The notes beneath the pieces are model-generated. The model saw only the letters and a program-made list of their open reading frames with translations. It was not told where the DNA came from and did no database searches. This document shows, piece after piece, positions 44,704 to 53,234 of a DNA stretch of 64,000 nucleotides; the first letter of the stretch is position 1, and each line of letters starts with the position of its first letter. The stretch is from Bacteroidales bacterium UBA3653 (lineage in GTDB: Bacteria; Bacteroidota; Bacteroidia; Bacteroidales; Paludibacteraceae): contig DFKE01000017.1 of NCBI GenBank assembly GCA_002373505.1, positions 377,297-441,296 on the forward strand, given 5' to 3'. A program made the position numbers and the translations under genes.

Positions 44704-46230
44704 TTATTCCCATTCTATTGTGGAGGGTGGTTTGGACGAGATGTCGTAACATACTCTGTTCACTCCCTTCACTTTATTAATAATCTCATTACTTATCTTC
44801 GCCAGCACCTCATACGGGATGTGTGCGAAATCTGCTGTCATAGCATCGCTGGATGTCACAGCACGCAACGCTATCGGGTTCTCATACGTCCGTTCATCGC
44901 CCATCACGCCTACGGATCTCACTTCGCTCAGCAGGATAGCCCCCGCCTGCCATATCTTATCATATAGTCCGGCTTCGCGGAGATTATTGATGTATATTGC
45001 GTCCGCCTCCTGCAGGATTCGTACTTTCTCTCGTGTTACATCCCCCAGAATACGAACCGCCAGTCCCGGTCCCGGGAAAGGATGACGTGTGATCAAGTGC
45101 TCCGGCATTCCTAAACTACGTCCCACACGGCGCACTTCGTCTTTGAAGAGCCACTTAATCGGTTCACAGAGCTGAAGGTGCATCTCCTTAGGCAGGCCTC
45201 CAACATTATGATGGCTTTTTATCACTTTGCCTGTTATATTCAGACTCTCAATACGGTCGGGATAGATTGTTCCTTGCGCGAGCCATTTGGCGTCCGTGAT
45301 TTTCTTGGCTTCCGCATTGAAGACTTCTACAAAATCGCGGCCTATAATCTTTCTTTTTTGTTCGGGATCCTTGATACCGGCAAGGTCACTCAAAAACTTA
45401 TCACTTGCGTCCACGCCTGTCACATTCAGCCCAAGTCCCTCATAATCACGCATTACATCGCGGAACTCATTTTTGCGCAGCATACCATGGTCAACAAAGA
45501 TACAAGTCAACCGGTTGCCTATAGCGCGGTGGAGCAACACGGCTACTACCGATGAATCAACGCCGCCAGAGAGACCTAATATCACACGGTCGTTTCCTAT
45601 CTGTTCGCGCAGTTCCTTAACCGTCGTCTCCACGAAAGCATCAGCACTCCATTCCTGCTTTGATCCACATACATCAACCACGAAGTTCCGCAACAGCAAA
45701 GTACCTTGCAATGTATGGAATACTTCCGGATGAAACTGAGTACCGAATATAGGGTGCTCTCCGGGAATACAATAGGCAGCATTCGCCACGGTCTCTGTAG
45801 AAGCGATACAGGTAGCGCCTTCCGGCAGGCGTGTGATACTGTCACCATGCGACATCCATACCTGTGAATGCTCGTCAAAGCCCTTGAAAAGCGGATTCTT
45901 GCGGTCTATATATTGAAGGTTCTGCCGTCCGTATTCACGCGTTCCGGCGCTCTCTACCTTACCGCCATACATATGGCTGATCAGTTGTGCACCGTAACAT
46001 ATTCCCAGTATCGGAAGCCTGCCCCGGATACCGCTCAGATCGATATGAAATGCATCGTCCTGATAGACGCTTAGGGGTGATCCGCTCAAAATCACGCCAA
46101 TGACATCATGATCGTCTTCCGGATATTTATTATACGGCAGTATCTCGCAAAACGTATTCAGTTCGCGTATGCGGCGACCTATCAGTTGAGTCGTCTGGCT
46201 ACCGAAATCCAAAATGATAATTTTCTGCAT
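44704..46230 (-). CDS. guaA: GMP synthase (glutamine-hydrolysing)
   Basis: Aminates XMP to GMP. The N-terminal class I glutaminase has Cys in LGICYGAQLISHMYGG and the triad in TQFHPEVFHT; the synthetase half begins with the P-loop LGLSGGVDSSVVAVLL and ends with a dimerisation domain ending KPPSTIEWE. Length is 508 aa, as usual. It follows guaB by 12 bp, giving the IMP-to-GMP branch as a pair. Confidence 0.97.
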   Translation of the reverse strand: MQKIIILDFGSQTTQLIGRRIRELNTFCEILPYNKYPEDDHDVIGVILSGSPLSVYQDDAFHIDLSGIRGRLPILGICYGAQLISHMYGGKVESAGTREYGRQNLQYIDRKNPLFKGFDEHSQVWMSHGDSITRLPEGATCIASTETVANAAYCIPGEHPIFGTQFHPEVFHTLQGTLLLRNFVVDVCGSKQEWSADAFVETTVKELREQIGNDRVILGLSGGVDSSVVAVLLHRAIGNRLTCIFVDHGMLRKNEFRDVMRDYEGLGLNVTGVDASDKFLSDLAGIKDPEQKRKIIGRDFVEVFNAEAKKITDAKWLAQGTIYPDRIESLNITGKVIKSHHNVGGLPKEMHLQLCEPIKWLFKDEVRRVGRSLGMPEHLITRHPFPGPGLAVRILGDVTREKVRILQEADAIYINNLREAGLYDKIWQAGAILLSEVRSVGVMGDERTYENPIALRAVTSSDAMTADFAHIPYEVLAKISNEIINKVKGVNRVCYDISSKPPSTIEWE

Positions 46231-46242
46231 TCCTTCGTGGGG

Positions 46243-47706
46243 TTATTGCTGTGAATAATTAGGAGCCTCGGAGGTAATCGTGATGTCATGCGGATGGCTT
46301 TCAAACATACCGGCTGATGTGATGCGCACGAATTTGGCTTGACGCAGTTCCTCTAAATTATGCGCGCCCACATATCCCATACCGGAGCGCAAACCGCCTA
46401 TCAGTTGGTATATTGTCTCGCACACACTGCCTTTGTATGGCACACGTCCGGCTATACCTTCCGGCACCAGTTTGGATACATTACTCTCTCCTCCCTGGAA
46501 ATAACGGTCGGCACTTCCGGCTTTCATTGCTTCTATGCTGCCCATACCTCTGTATGACTTGAATTTACGTCCGTTGAAGATGATTGTATCGCCCGGTGCT
46601 TCGTCCGTACCGGCGAACATCGAACCGCACATCACGCTGTTTCCTCCGGCAGCCAATGCTTTGACTACATCACCGGAATAACGCAGACCACCGTCCGCAA
46701 TCAACGGCACACCCGTTCCTTTCAACACTTCCGCTACCTCGAAGATCGCAGTCAACTGCGGCACACCTACCCCCGCGATAATACGCGTTGTACAGATACT
46801 ACCGGGCCCGATACCAACCTTTATTCCGTCTGCACCGTTGTCCAACAGATATTTTGCCGCCTCCGCTGTAGCTATATTGCCTACCACGACATCCAACTCC
46901 GGATATTTGGCTTTGATAGCACGCAGGGCATTGACAATGTTACGGCTATGTCCGTGAGCGGAGTCTAATACAACGGCATCCACATGTTCTTTCACCAATG
47001 CATCCACACGATCCATATAATCCGGTGTGATACCTACCCCTGCCGCACATCGCAGATGCCCTTTGGCGTCTTTGTTGGCATTAGGATAGTCGCGCAACTT
47101 GGTGATATCTTTGTATGTCACAAGACCTATCAGTTTTCCGTTCTTATCCACTACCGGCAGTTTCTCTACCTTGTGGGTTTGAAGCGCATCCATGATTGTT
47201 TTATTATCGGTAGAAGCGATCGTCACGAGATTTTCTCGGGTCATTACTTCGCTGATAGAGCGTTGCATATCGGTCTCGAACCTCAAATCACGGTTCGTCA
47301 CGATACCCACCAGCACATGTCTTTCGTCCACTACAGGAATACCTCCAATATGGTTTTCCCCCATGAGTTGGAGTGCATCACCAATAGTCTGATTTTCAAA
47401 TATCGTCACGGGATCAGCAATCATGCCATTCTCTGCCCTTTTGACGCGGCGAACTTGTGCCGCTTGCTCAGCGATAGACATATTCTTATGGATCACACCT
47501 ATCCCACCTTCGCGGGCGATAGCGATAGCCATAGGTGCTTCGGTTACCGTATCCATAGCGGCACTTACTACTGGGATATTTAGCCCTATATGACGTGAGA
47601 ACCGGCCGTTGAGCGATACCTCGCGCGGCAGCACTTCGCTATAAGCGGGAACTAACAATACATCATCGAAGGTCAGTCCTTCTTTCATAATTCGGTCTTG
47701 ATACAT
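46243..47706 (-). CDS. guaB: IMP dehydrogenase
   Basis: NAD-dependent oxidation of IMP to XMP, the first GMP-specific step. The 487-aa protein has the TIM barrel split by a tandem CBS module (about residues 95-205, VTIFENQTIGDALQLM to KDITKLRDYPN) that can bind regulatory nucleotides. The catalytic loop is GIGPGSICTTRIIAGVGVPQ with Cys, and DGGLRYSGDVVKALAAG and the flap YRGMGS follow. Confidence 0.97.
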   Translation of the reverse strand: MYQDRIMKEGLTFDDVLLVPAYSEVLPREVSLNGRFSRHIGLNIPVVSAAMDTVTEAPMAIAIAREGGIGVIHKNMSIAEQAAQVRRVKRAENGMIADPVTIFENQTIGDALQLMGENHIGGIPVVDERHVLVGIVTNRDLRFETDMQRSISEVMTRENLVTIASTDNKTIMDALQTHKVEKLPVVDKNGKLIGLVTYKDITKLRDYPNANKDAKGHLRCAAGVGITPDYMDRVDALVKEHVDAVVLDSAHGHSRNIVNALRAIKAKYPELDVVVGNIATAEAAKYLLDNGADGIKVGIGPGSICTTRIIAGVGVPQLTAIFEVAEVLKGTGVPLIADGGLRYSGDVVKALAAGGNSVMCGSMFAGTDEAPGDTIIFNGRKFKSYRGMGSIEAMKAGSADRYFQGGESNVSKLVPEGIAGRVPYKGSVCETIYQLIGGLRSGMGYVGAHNLEELRQAKFVRITSAGMFESHPHDITITSEAPNYSQQ

Positions 47707-47724
47707 ATCGGTAGGTTTTAGATG

Positions 47725-48780
47725 TTACAACATATGATCACAATAGAAACAACGTTTCACGCCGTCCGCATCGATGTAGGATTTCTGCTCTACGGGTTCG
47801 GTTGTAGCAATACAACGATCGTTATGGCAGGCACATGAACTTGTTTCGCCATGGTGTCCTGTCGGTTCGGCATGCATATATTCATCGCTCAGCAAGGTAT
47901 ATATGATGGCTTTACGCACGTATTTGCCATTCTCCACTTGGCGGAAATAAGCGGCACGCGGGTCTTTATCCACACCAACCGTGATCTCATTCACGCGTGG
48001 GAGCGGATGCAATACAATCATTGATGGTTTGCCGAGTTCCATCAGGCGCTCGTCCAAAATAAACGAATCTTTGAGCCGTTCGTATTCGTCCTTGTCGGCA
48101 AAACGCTCCTGTTGCACACGGGTCATATAAAGTACATCTACTACCGGCATCGCTTCTTCGAGCGTGGAAACCTCTGTATAAGCATTGCCTAACTCAGCCT
48201 TCATATAATCCGGTAAAGCTAACTCTTTCGGCGCTATGAGGACAAAATGAACACCTTCATACCGCCGCATAGCCTTGATAAGCGAATGTACGGTACGACC
48301 ATATTTGAGATCACCGCATAGACCTATAGTCAAATGGTCGAACCGGCCTAACTCACGGCGGATTGTCAACAGGTCTGTCATTGTCTGCGTTGGATGGCTA
48401 TGACCGCCATCGCCGGCGTTGATGACCGGAATACGGCTGAACTCACTTGCCACCCGCGGCGCGCCTTCTTTATAATGGCGCATAGCGATAATATCGGCAA
48501 AAGCACTCACTACACGCACCGTATCAGCAACCGTCTCTCCTTTGCTTACCGAGGACGAACGGGCGTCACTGAAACCCAATACCTGACCGCCTAACTCCAT
48601 CATGGCAGCCGTGAAACTAAGGCGTGTCCGCGTACTCGGTTCATAGAAAAGCGTAGCTAATTTCTTGCCTTTGCAAGCCTCTGCATACTGTTGCGGATGT
48701 GCAATGATATCCAATGCCCGCAGAACGATTTTCTCTATCTCTTGGGTTGTGAGATCGGTCGAGTCTAACAGATGTCTCAT
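47725..48780 (-). CDS. pyrB: Aspartate carbamoyltransferase with fused PyrI-like zinc domain
   Basis: Joins carbamoyl phosphate and aspartate. The catalytic chain (about 1-305) has FYEPSTRTRLSF, GDGGHSHPTQTMTDLLTI and HPLPRVNEI. Beyond it the protein continues to 351 aa with C318-x4-C323-x20-C344-x2-C347, and the segment CIATTEPVEQ resembles the PyrI zinc domain segment CISHAEPV. So the zinc-binding part of the regulatory chain is fused here while the nucleotide-binding allosteric domain is absent. No separate pyrI is found in the window. The start overlaps the pyrE stop (ATGA). Confidence 0.93.
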   Translation of the reverse strand: MRHLLDSTDLTTQEIEKIVLRALDIIAHPQQYAEACKGKKLATLFYEPSTRTRLSFTAAMMELGGQVLGFSDARSSSVSKGETVADTVRVVSAFADIIAMRHYKEGAPRVASEFSRIPVINAGDGGHSHPTQTMTDLLTIRRELGRFDHLTIGLCGDLKYGRTVHSLIKAMRRYEGVHFVLIAPKELALPDYMKAELGNAYTEVSTLEEAMPVVDVLYMTRVQQERFADKDEYERLKDSFILDERLMELGKPSMIVLHPLPRVNEITVGVDKDPRAAYFRQVENGKYVRKAIIYTLLSDEYMHAEPTGHHGETSSCACHNDRCIATTEPVEQKSYIDADGVKRCFYCDHML

Positions 48781-49394
48781 AAGTTATTTCTAAATTGTAT
48801 CAGTTCGTGTTTCTCTTTATCGGAAATATATCCCTCTTTTTCCGCCACTTCGGCGAGAATATCAAGGTTGCTCAGACTATGGTTTTCCACTTGAGCTTCT
48901 GCCAACCGGTCTATTCCTTTTCTCATGCCATAGGTGAAGATAGATACGATGCCTAACACCTCTGCGCCTGCTTCCCGCAGCACTTCTACTACCTCAAGGC
49001 AACTGCCTGCAGTAGATATCAGGTCCTCTACCACTACCACTTTCTGCCCCGGTATCAGTTTGCCTTCTATCCGGTTCTGTCGGCCATGATCTTTAGCCCC
49101 GGAACGCACATAACCCATCGGCAGATTCAGTTTTGTCGCAGTGATTGCGGCATGTGCGATGCCGGCCGTGGAAGTACCCATCAATATTTCCGCCCGGGGG
49201 TAAAATGTGCGAATCAGTTCTGCCAAACCGTTCTCTACATCTTCGCGCACCGAGACGTCGCTCAATGTCAAACGGTTGTCGCAATAAATCGGACTCTTAA
49301 TACCGCTTGCCCATGTAAAAGGTTCAGCGGGCCGCAGAAAAACCGCTTTGATCCGCAGCAGATCTGCTGCAATTTTTTTACTTAATCCTTCCAT
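48777..49394 (-). CDS. pyrE: Orotate phosphoribosyltransferase
   Basis: Adds PRPP to orotate, giving OMP. The 205-aa protein has FTWASGIKSPIYCDNRL (orotate contact), ILMGTSTAGIAHA, GYVRSGAKDHGRQNRIEG and the PRPP loop VVVVEDLISTAGSCLEVV. It overlaps pyrB by ATGA and is 10 bp after pyrF. Confidence 0.96.
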   Translation of the reverse strand: MEGLSKKIAADLLRIKAVFLRPAEPFTWASGIKSPIYCDNRLTLSDVSVREDVENGLAELIRTFYPRAEILMGTSTAGIAHAAITATKLNLPMGYVRSGAKDHGRQNRIEGKLIPGQKVVVVEDLISTAGSCLEVVEVLREAGAEVLGIVSIFTYGMRKGIDRLAEAQVENHSLSNLDILAEVAEKEGYISDKEKHELIQFRNNL

Positions 49395-49399
49395 ATTAC

Positions 49400-49413
49400 A
49401 ACTTTTAACTTTC
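49400..49413 (-). repeat. Two heptamers at the pyrF/pyrE junction
   Basis: Plus-strand units AACTTTT and AACTTTC. They contain the pyrF TAA stop (49405-49407). Too short alone, but the same unit type as the pyrK/pyrD tract. Confidence 0.5.
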
Positions 49414-50109
49414 TATTCCAAACTCTCTCATACATTTCCGATAAGCTTCCACCGGATCTTCTGCCGCTGTAATAGGACGTCCTACTACAATAAAGTCCGT
49501 TCCTATCTCTTTGGCGCGCGCCGGAGTAGTGATTCGCACCTGATCTCCTGCTTGTCCGTCGGCAAAACGGATACCGGGCGTTACTGTCAGAAAATCCTTG
49601 CCGCATTGTTCTTTGACCATTCCTGCCTCGAGTGGCGAACACACAACGCCATCCAGACCTGCCTCATATGCCAGACGGGCATAATGGCATACGCAGTCGG
49701 TAATTGATCCGCTGATGAGCAGTTCGTCATGCATTCTTTCCTCGCTGGTTGAAGTCAGCTGGGTTACGGCTAACAAAATCGGTCGTGAACCATCCTCTCG
49801 GGTTAAGCCCTTCAAAGCAGCTTCCATCATAGCTTTCGTGCCGGCAGCATGCAGATTCACCATATCCACCTCTAACCGTGATAGTACCGCCATCGCTTTC
49901 TGTACGGTATTGGGAATATCGTGCAGTTTGAGATCCAAAAAGATTTTATGTCCTCTTCTGCGCAACTCACGCACGACAGAAGGCCCCTCTGCGTAATATA
50001 GTTCCATACCTATCTTGACAAAAGGCTTCTCCTCCGTGAAACGGTCCAGAAACGCATAGGTTGCTTCTGCACTTGCGAAATCACATGCTATGATCACATC
50101 TCTTTTCAT
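49405..50109 (-). CDS. pyrF: Orotidine 5'-phosphate decarboxylase
   Basis: Decarboxylates OMP to UMP. The 234-aa TIM-barrel protein begins DVIIACDFASAEATYAFLD and has the catalytic Lys/Asp array in FLDLKLHDIPNTV, with the phosphate-binding VVGRPITAAEDP near the C-terminus. The start overlaps the pyrD stop by 4 bp. Confidence 0.96.
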   Translation of the reverse strand: MKRDVIIACDFASAEATYAFLDRFTEEKPFVKIGMELYYAEGPSVVRELRRRGHKIFLDLKLHDIPNTVQKAMAVLSRLEVDMVNLHAAGTKAMMEAALKGLTREDGSRPILLAVTQLTSTSEERMHDELLISGSITDCVCHYARLAYEAGLDGVVCSPLEAGMVKEQCGKDFLTVTPGIRFADGQAGDQVRITTPARAKEIGTDFIVVGRPITAAEDPVEAYRKCMREFGIES

Positions 50110-51008
50110 ACGACACCTATTATGTCTTGTAAATGGTTTATCTTCAGCTGCTTCATAATCTCAGGCAGTGTTTCTATTATCTCGCGGCAAACCATCGGGT
50201 TCTGCAGGTTGGCAGCCCCTATCTCCACAGCCGATGCACCTGCCATCATCATCTCAATCACATCCTCTGCACTTCCGACACCTCCGCATCCGATAATAGG
50301 CGTACCGGGACATGCTTTGTACACCTGGTTCACCATACGTAAGGCAACCGGAAACACTCCCGGCCCCGAATAACCGCCGTATCGGTTTGCTATCACAGGT
50401 TGGCGGCGACGGATATCTATCCGCATGCCGAGCATTGTGTTAATAAGGCAAAGACCGTCTGCGCCGGCATCAACGCATGCACAAGCTATAGAGGCTATAT
50501 CCGTTACGTTCGGACTCAGTTTTACAAATACAGGTTTGGTCGTAACAGCTTTCACCGCTTTGGTCACTTCGGCTGCTGCTTCCGGCGATGTACCAAATGC
50601 CATACCGCCATTATGTACATTCGGACAGGAGATATTAAGTTCCAGTATCGCAGCATCCGTCTCCTTATCTATACGCTCGCATACATGCGCGTATTCATCA
50701 ATACTGAACCCGCTTATGTTAGCGATGATCGGACCGCGGTAGAGTTGTCTCAATGCGGGTAACTCATGCGCAATGACTTCATCCACTCCGGGGTTCTGTA
50801 ACCCTATGGCGTTGATCAGTCCTGCGGGACACTCGGCTATACGGGGTAATGCATTACCATAACGCGGTTCACGCGTCGTGCCTTTGGTTGCGATAGCTCC
50901 CAGGATGTTGAGATCGAACCATTCGCTCATCTCCTGACCGAAGCCGCAAGTCCCGCTGGCAGGAATAACCGGATTCTGCAATTCAATATGTCCTAACTTA
51001 ACTTTCAA
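50106..51008 (-). CDS. pyrD: Dihydroorotate dehydrogenase catalytic subunit (type 1B)
   Basis: FMN enzyme oxidising dihydroorotate, passing electrons to PyrK. LGHIELQNPVIPASGTCGFG, the catalytic-Cys segment ELNISCPNVHNGGMAFG, FVKLSPNVTDI and IIGCGGVGSAEDVIEMMMAGA are diagnostic of the cytosolic type 1B subunit. The only usable start is a TTG (51006-51008) inside a heptamer tract: an in-frame TGA is two codons upstream and the next Met is about residue 28, past conserved sequence. Length is 300 aa. Confidence 0.95.
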   Translation of the reverse strand: MKVKLGHIELQNPVIPASGTCGFGQEMSEWFDLNILGAIATKGTTREPRYGNALPRIAECPAGLINAIGLQNPGVDEVIAHELPALRQLYRGPIIANISGFSIDEYAHVCERIDKETDAAILELNISCPNVHNGGMAFGTSPEAAAEVTKAVKAVTTKPVFVKLSPNVTDIASIACACVDAGADGLCLINTMLGMRIDIRRRQPVIANRYGGYSGPGVFPVALRMVNQVYKACPGTPIIGCGGVGSAEDVIEMMMAGASAVEIGAANLQNPMVCREIIETLPEIMKQLKINHLQDIIGVV

Positions 51009-51034
51009 TTTTCAATTTTCAACTTTCAACTTTC
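51000..51034 (-). repeat. Five heptamers spanning the pyrK stop and pyrD start
   Basis: Plus-strand units AACTTTC, AATTTTC, AATTTTC, AACTTTC, AACTTTC, with a degenerate sixth. The pyrK stop (51019-51021) and the pyrD TTG start (51006-51008) both lie inside, and the last PyrK residues (LKVES) are repeat-encoded. Confidence 0.92.
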
Positions 51035-51747
51035 AACTCTTCCGCATTGAACACCGGCCCTTCTTTGCACACGCGCCGGAAACCCTCTTGGGTTTCTATC
51101 GTGCATCCCATACAGATTCCTACTCCGCATCCCATTCGTTCTTCCATACTCATCTGACCGTTGGTTCCAACATGGTGTAGCACTGCTTTCAACATCGGCA
51201 CCGGTCCGCAGGCGAGATAATAAGGAGCCGGAGACTCTATCACATCGGTCACCACCCCTTGCGTGCCGTAACTGCCATCCATCGTACAAACCGTTACATC
51301 GCATCCCAATGAGCGGAACACTTCCTCTCCGAAAACCTCTTTTGCCGTATTAAAGCCCATCACCACGCGCACTTGTCTGCCTGTCTGACGCAGTCTCTTC
51401 GCTGCGTAGATCAGCGGCGGCACTCCTACTCCTCCACCGATAAGCAGCACTTCATCTCCGCCTTGTGTCAGGTCGTATCCGTGACCTAATCCGGTTAACA
51501 TATTGATCTCCTCACCTGTCGCCATCTGCGCCATACGCGCAGTGCCGGAACCCACTATCTTATAGATAATTGTCAACCGGTCGCCTTCAATATCGCTTAC
51601 CGATATAGGGCGGCGCAGATAACAACCGGGTACGGCGATCTCTACAAACTGACCGGGTTCGATGCCCTCCGTTCGTCCTTGCAGAACCATACGGAAGACT
51701 CTCTCCGCAATCCGCTCATTGCTTTCTATGTGCCAATTTCCTTTCAA
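51019..51747 (-). CDS. pyrK: Dihydroorotate dehydrogenase electron-transfer subunit
   Basis: FAD and 2Fe-2S protein that passes electrons from PyrD to NAD. GQFVEIAVPG and LRRPISVSD (FAD), LIGGGVGVPPLIYAAKRL (NAD) and the cluster ligands MEERMGCGVGICMGC with a later Cys (RRVCKEGPVF) are in the usual order; length is 242 aa. The start is a TTG (51745-51747) inside a heptamer tract with an in-frame TGA two codons upstream; no ATG is available before conserved sequence. Confidence 0.94.
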   Translation of the reverse strand: MKGNWHIESNERIAERVFRMVLQGRTEGIEPGQFVEIAVPGCYLRRPISVSDIEGDRLTIIYKIVGSGTARMAQMATGEEINMLTGLGHGYDLTQGGDEVLLIGGGVGVPPLIYAAKRLRQTGRQVRVVMGFNTAKEVFGEEVFRSLGCDVTVCTMDGSYGTQGVVTDVIESPAPYYLACGPVPMLKAVLHHVGTNGQMSMEERMGCGVGICMGCTIETQEGFRRVCKEGPVFNAEELKVES

Positions 51748-51778
51748 CTGTCAACTGTCAATTGTCAATTGTCAATTT
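51745..51778 (-). repeat. Heptamer tract spanning the pyrC stop and pyrK start
   Basis: Plus-strand units CAACTGT, CAACTGT, CAATTGT, CAATTGT, CAATTT. The pyrC stop (51765-51767) and the pyrK TTG start (51745-51747) lie inside; the last PyrC residues (EIDN) are repeat-encoded. Confidence 0.92.
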
Positions 51779-52886
51779 CAAAAACGACGTTCCCCCGAAC
51801 TTCGTTTTTGACACATTTCCCATATACCTCCCAGCCGGCAAACGGTGTGCTCTTTCCTTTGGACACAAACTGCCCGGGGTCTATTGTATAATGCGCGTCC
51901 AAATCGAATGTTGCCCAACTATCCTCCGCCAGTCCTGTTATCTCGCGCCCACGCGTACACATTAATTCTATAAGGCGTTCCATCGTGATTACCCCCGGTT
52001 TGACCAAATAAGTATATAACAACGGGAAAGCCGTCTCGAGCCCCACTATACCAAAAGCACTTCCGGCCAAGCCGCGGCTCTTCTCCTCTGCACTATGCGG
52101 CGCATGATCCGTTGCGATTACATCAATCGTGCCGTCTGATATTCCTGCTATAAGCGCCATTTGATCAGCTACATCACGGATTGGCGGGTTCATTTTCCAG
52201 CATCCGTCCTCTTGCAGCATCCGGTCGTTCAGCAACAGGTAATGCGGTGCTGTCTCGCATGTCACAGGAATACCGCTAACTTTAGCGTCTCGGATGAGTT
52301 GTACACTCTCCTTGGTAGAGATATGGCAAATATGCAACCGGCATCCGGTCTCTTCGCTCAGACGGATGTTACGTTCTATCTCCCGCCACTCGCTCTCGGA
52401 GCAAATGCCTTTGTGACCGTGTTTTCGTGCGTATGCGCCGTCGTGGATATAACCGCCTCGGAGGAGACTGTTCACCTCACAATGCTCCACGATCATATTA
52501 TCAGCCGCTGCGATCCGCTGCATTGCTTCACGCATCAATCCTTCGTCCTGGATCCCTCGTCCGTCGTCCGAAAAACCCGGTACCAGCGGCGATAACTGTT
52601 CTATATTAACGAGTTCACCCTCGCCTTGTTGGCCGAGGGTGATACTTGCATACGGATGGATGCCAATGAGGCTGTCGCGCGCAATAAGAGCCTTCTGAAC
52701 AGAGAGGTGATCAAGACTATCTGGCGCAGGAAGCACATTAGGCATCGTAAAAACGTCACTATACCCCGAGCAGGCGGCTGCCTGACTACCCGAGAGGATC
52801 GTCTCTTTATAAGCGAAACCCGGCTCACGGAAATGCACATGCATATCCAGCAAACCGGGGATTCGTATCTTTCCGAACAGACTCAT
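51765..52886 (-). CDS. pyrC: Dihydroorotase
   Basis: Zinc amidohydrolase closing carbamoyl-aspartate to dihydroorotate. The metal site DMHVHFREPG near the N-terminus, GFSDDGRGIQDEG, HICHISTKESV and the late Asp segment DVIATDHAPHSAEEK are present in a 373-aa protein of the class I (PyrC/allantoinase-like) type. It is the first gene of the nucleotide superoperon, about 47 nt after the predicted transcription start. Confidence 0.95.
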   Translation of the reverse strand: MSLFGKIRIPGLLDMHVHFREPGFAYKETILSGSQAAACSGYSDVFTMPNVLPAPDSLDHLSVQKALIARDSLIGIHPYASITLGQQGEGELVNIEQLSPLVPGFSDDGRGIQDEGLMREAMQRIAAADNMIVEHCEVNSLLRGGYIHDGAYARKHGHKGICSESEWREIERNIRLSEETGCRLHICHISTKESVQLIRDAKVSGIPVTCETAPHYLLLNDRMLQEDGCWKMNPPIRDVADQMALIAGISDGTIDVIATDHAPHSAEEKSRGLAGSAFGIVGLETAFPLLYTYLVKPGVITMERLIELMCTRGREITGLAEDSWATFDLDAHYTIDPGQFVSKGKSTPFAGWEVYGKCVKNEVRGNVVFEIDN

Positions 52887-53037
52887 ATCGATTTATAACG
52901 TTTATACTCCCGTTAGGAAGCAGTATCAAAAATCGAGTGCAAAGGTATAAAAAAAAAATCAATCCTGCAATTTTTTTGAGAAGAAAAGAGAAGTATTTTT
53001 GTTTTGCTAACTTAACTTGTCAAAAGCAAGATGAGCG
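52887..53037. other. Leader of pyrC and non-coding DNA (gap 52887-53234)
   Basis: The 348-bp gap between pyrC and the island holds this leader, the pyrC promoter (52940-52970), the left inverted repeat (53038-53084), about 95 bp of AT-rich sequence with nothing recognisable, and a cluster of hairpins (53181-53232). No open frame is supported. Confidence 0.5.
52940..52970 (-). promoter_or_regulatory. Bacteroides-type promoter of the nucleotide superoperon
   Basis: Minus strand: TTG, exactly 20 nt (including a T10 run), TACCTTTG. It is the only consensus promoter I found between here and the terminator at 23191-23220. Confidence 0.8.
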
Positions 53038-53084
53038 TCCGCTTTAGCGCTTTCCGCGTTAGCGGCTGACGCCGTAAGGCGCTG
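53038..53084. repeat. Left 47-bp inverted repeat of the island
   Basis: Matches the reverse complement of 58687-58733 at 46 of 47 positions. Internally it is made of short hairpins with tetraloops (CGCTTTAGCG, CCGCGTTAGCGG, CGCCGTAAGGCG), like REP-type elements. Confidence 0.92.
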
Positions 53085-53180
53085 GATGATCCGAGTATGT
53101 TGTTTTGTTATTATCTATATTTCACCTACTGAGAAAATATGCGATTCGCCAAACTCGGAAGTAAAAGTCCGCTACACAGA

Positions 53181-53232
53181 GCGGAGCTCGCTTAACAACG
53201 AGCTCCGCTTGCGCTAAACAGCGCCTCTGGCG
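53181..53232 (-). terminator. Hairpin cluster after the last island gene
   Basis: A perfect 10-bp stem (GCGGAGCTCG / CGAGCTCCGC, 53181-53208, 8-nt loop) and a 5-bp stem (GCGCT / AGCGC, 53211-53224) follow the stop at 53235. There is no T run, so it may block transcription into pyrC, protect the 3' end or belong to the repeat family at 53038. Confidence 0.45.
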
Positions 53233-53234
53233 CA

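Noticed and set aside
53038..53232. Integron attC sites
   Set aside because: GTTA-containing hairpins are present, but the paired R/L box layout and an integrase are absent, and the 47-bp copies are inverted rather than direct.
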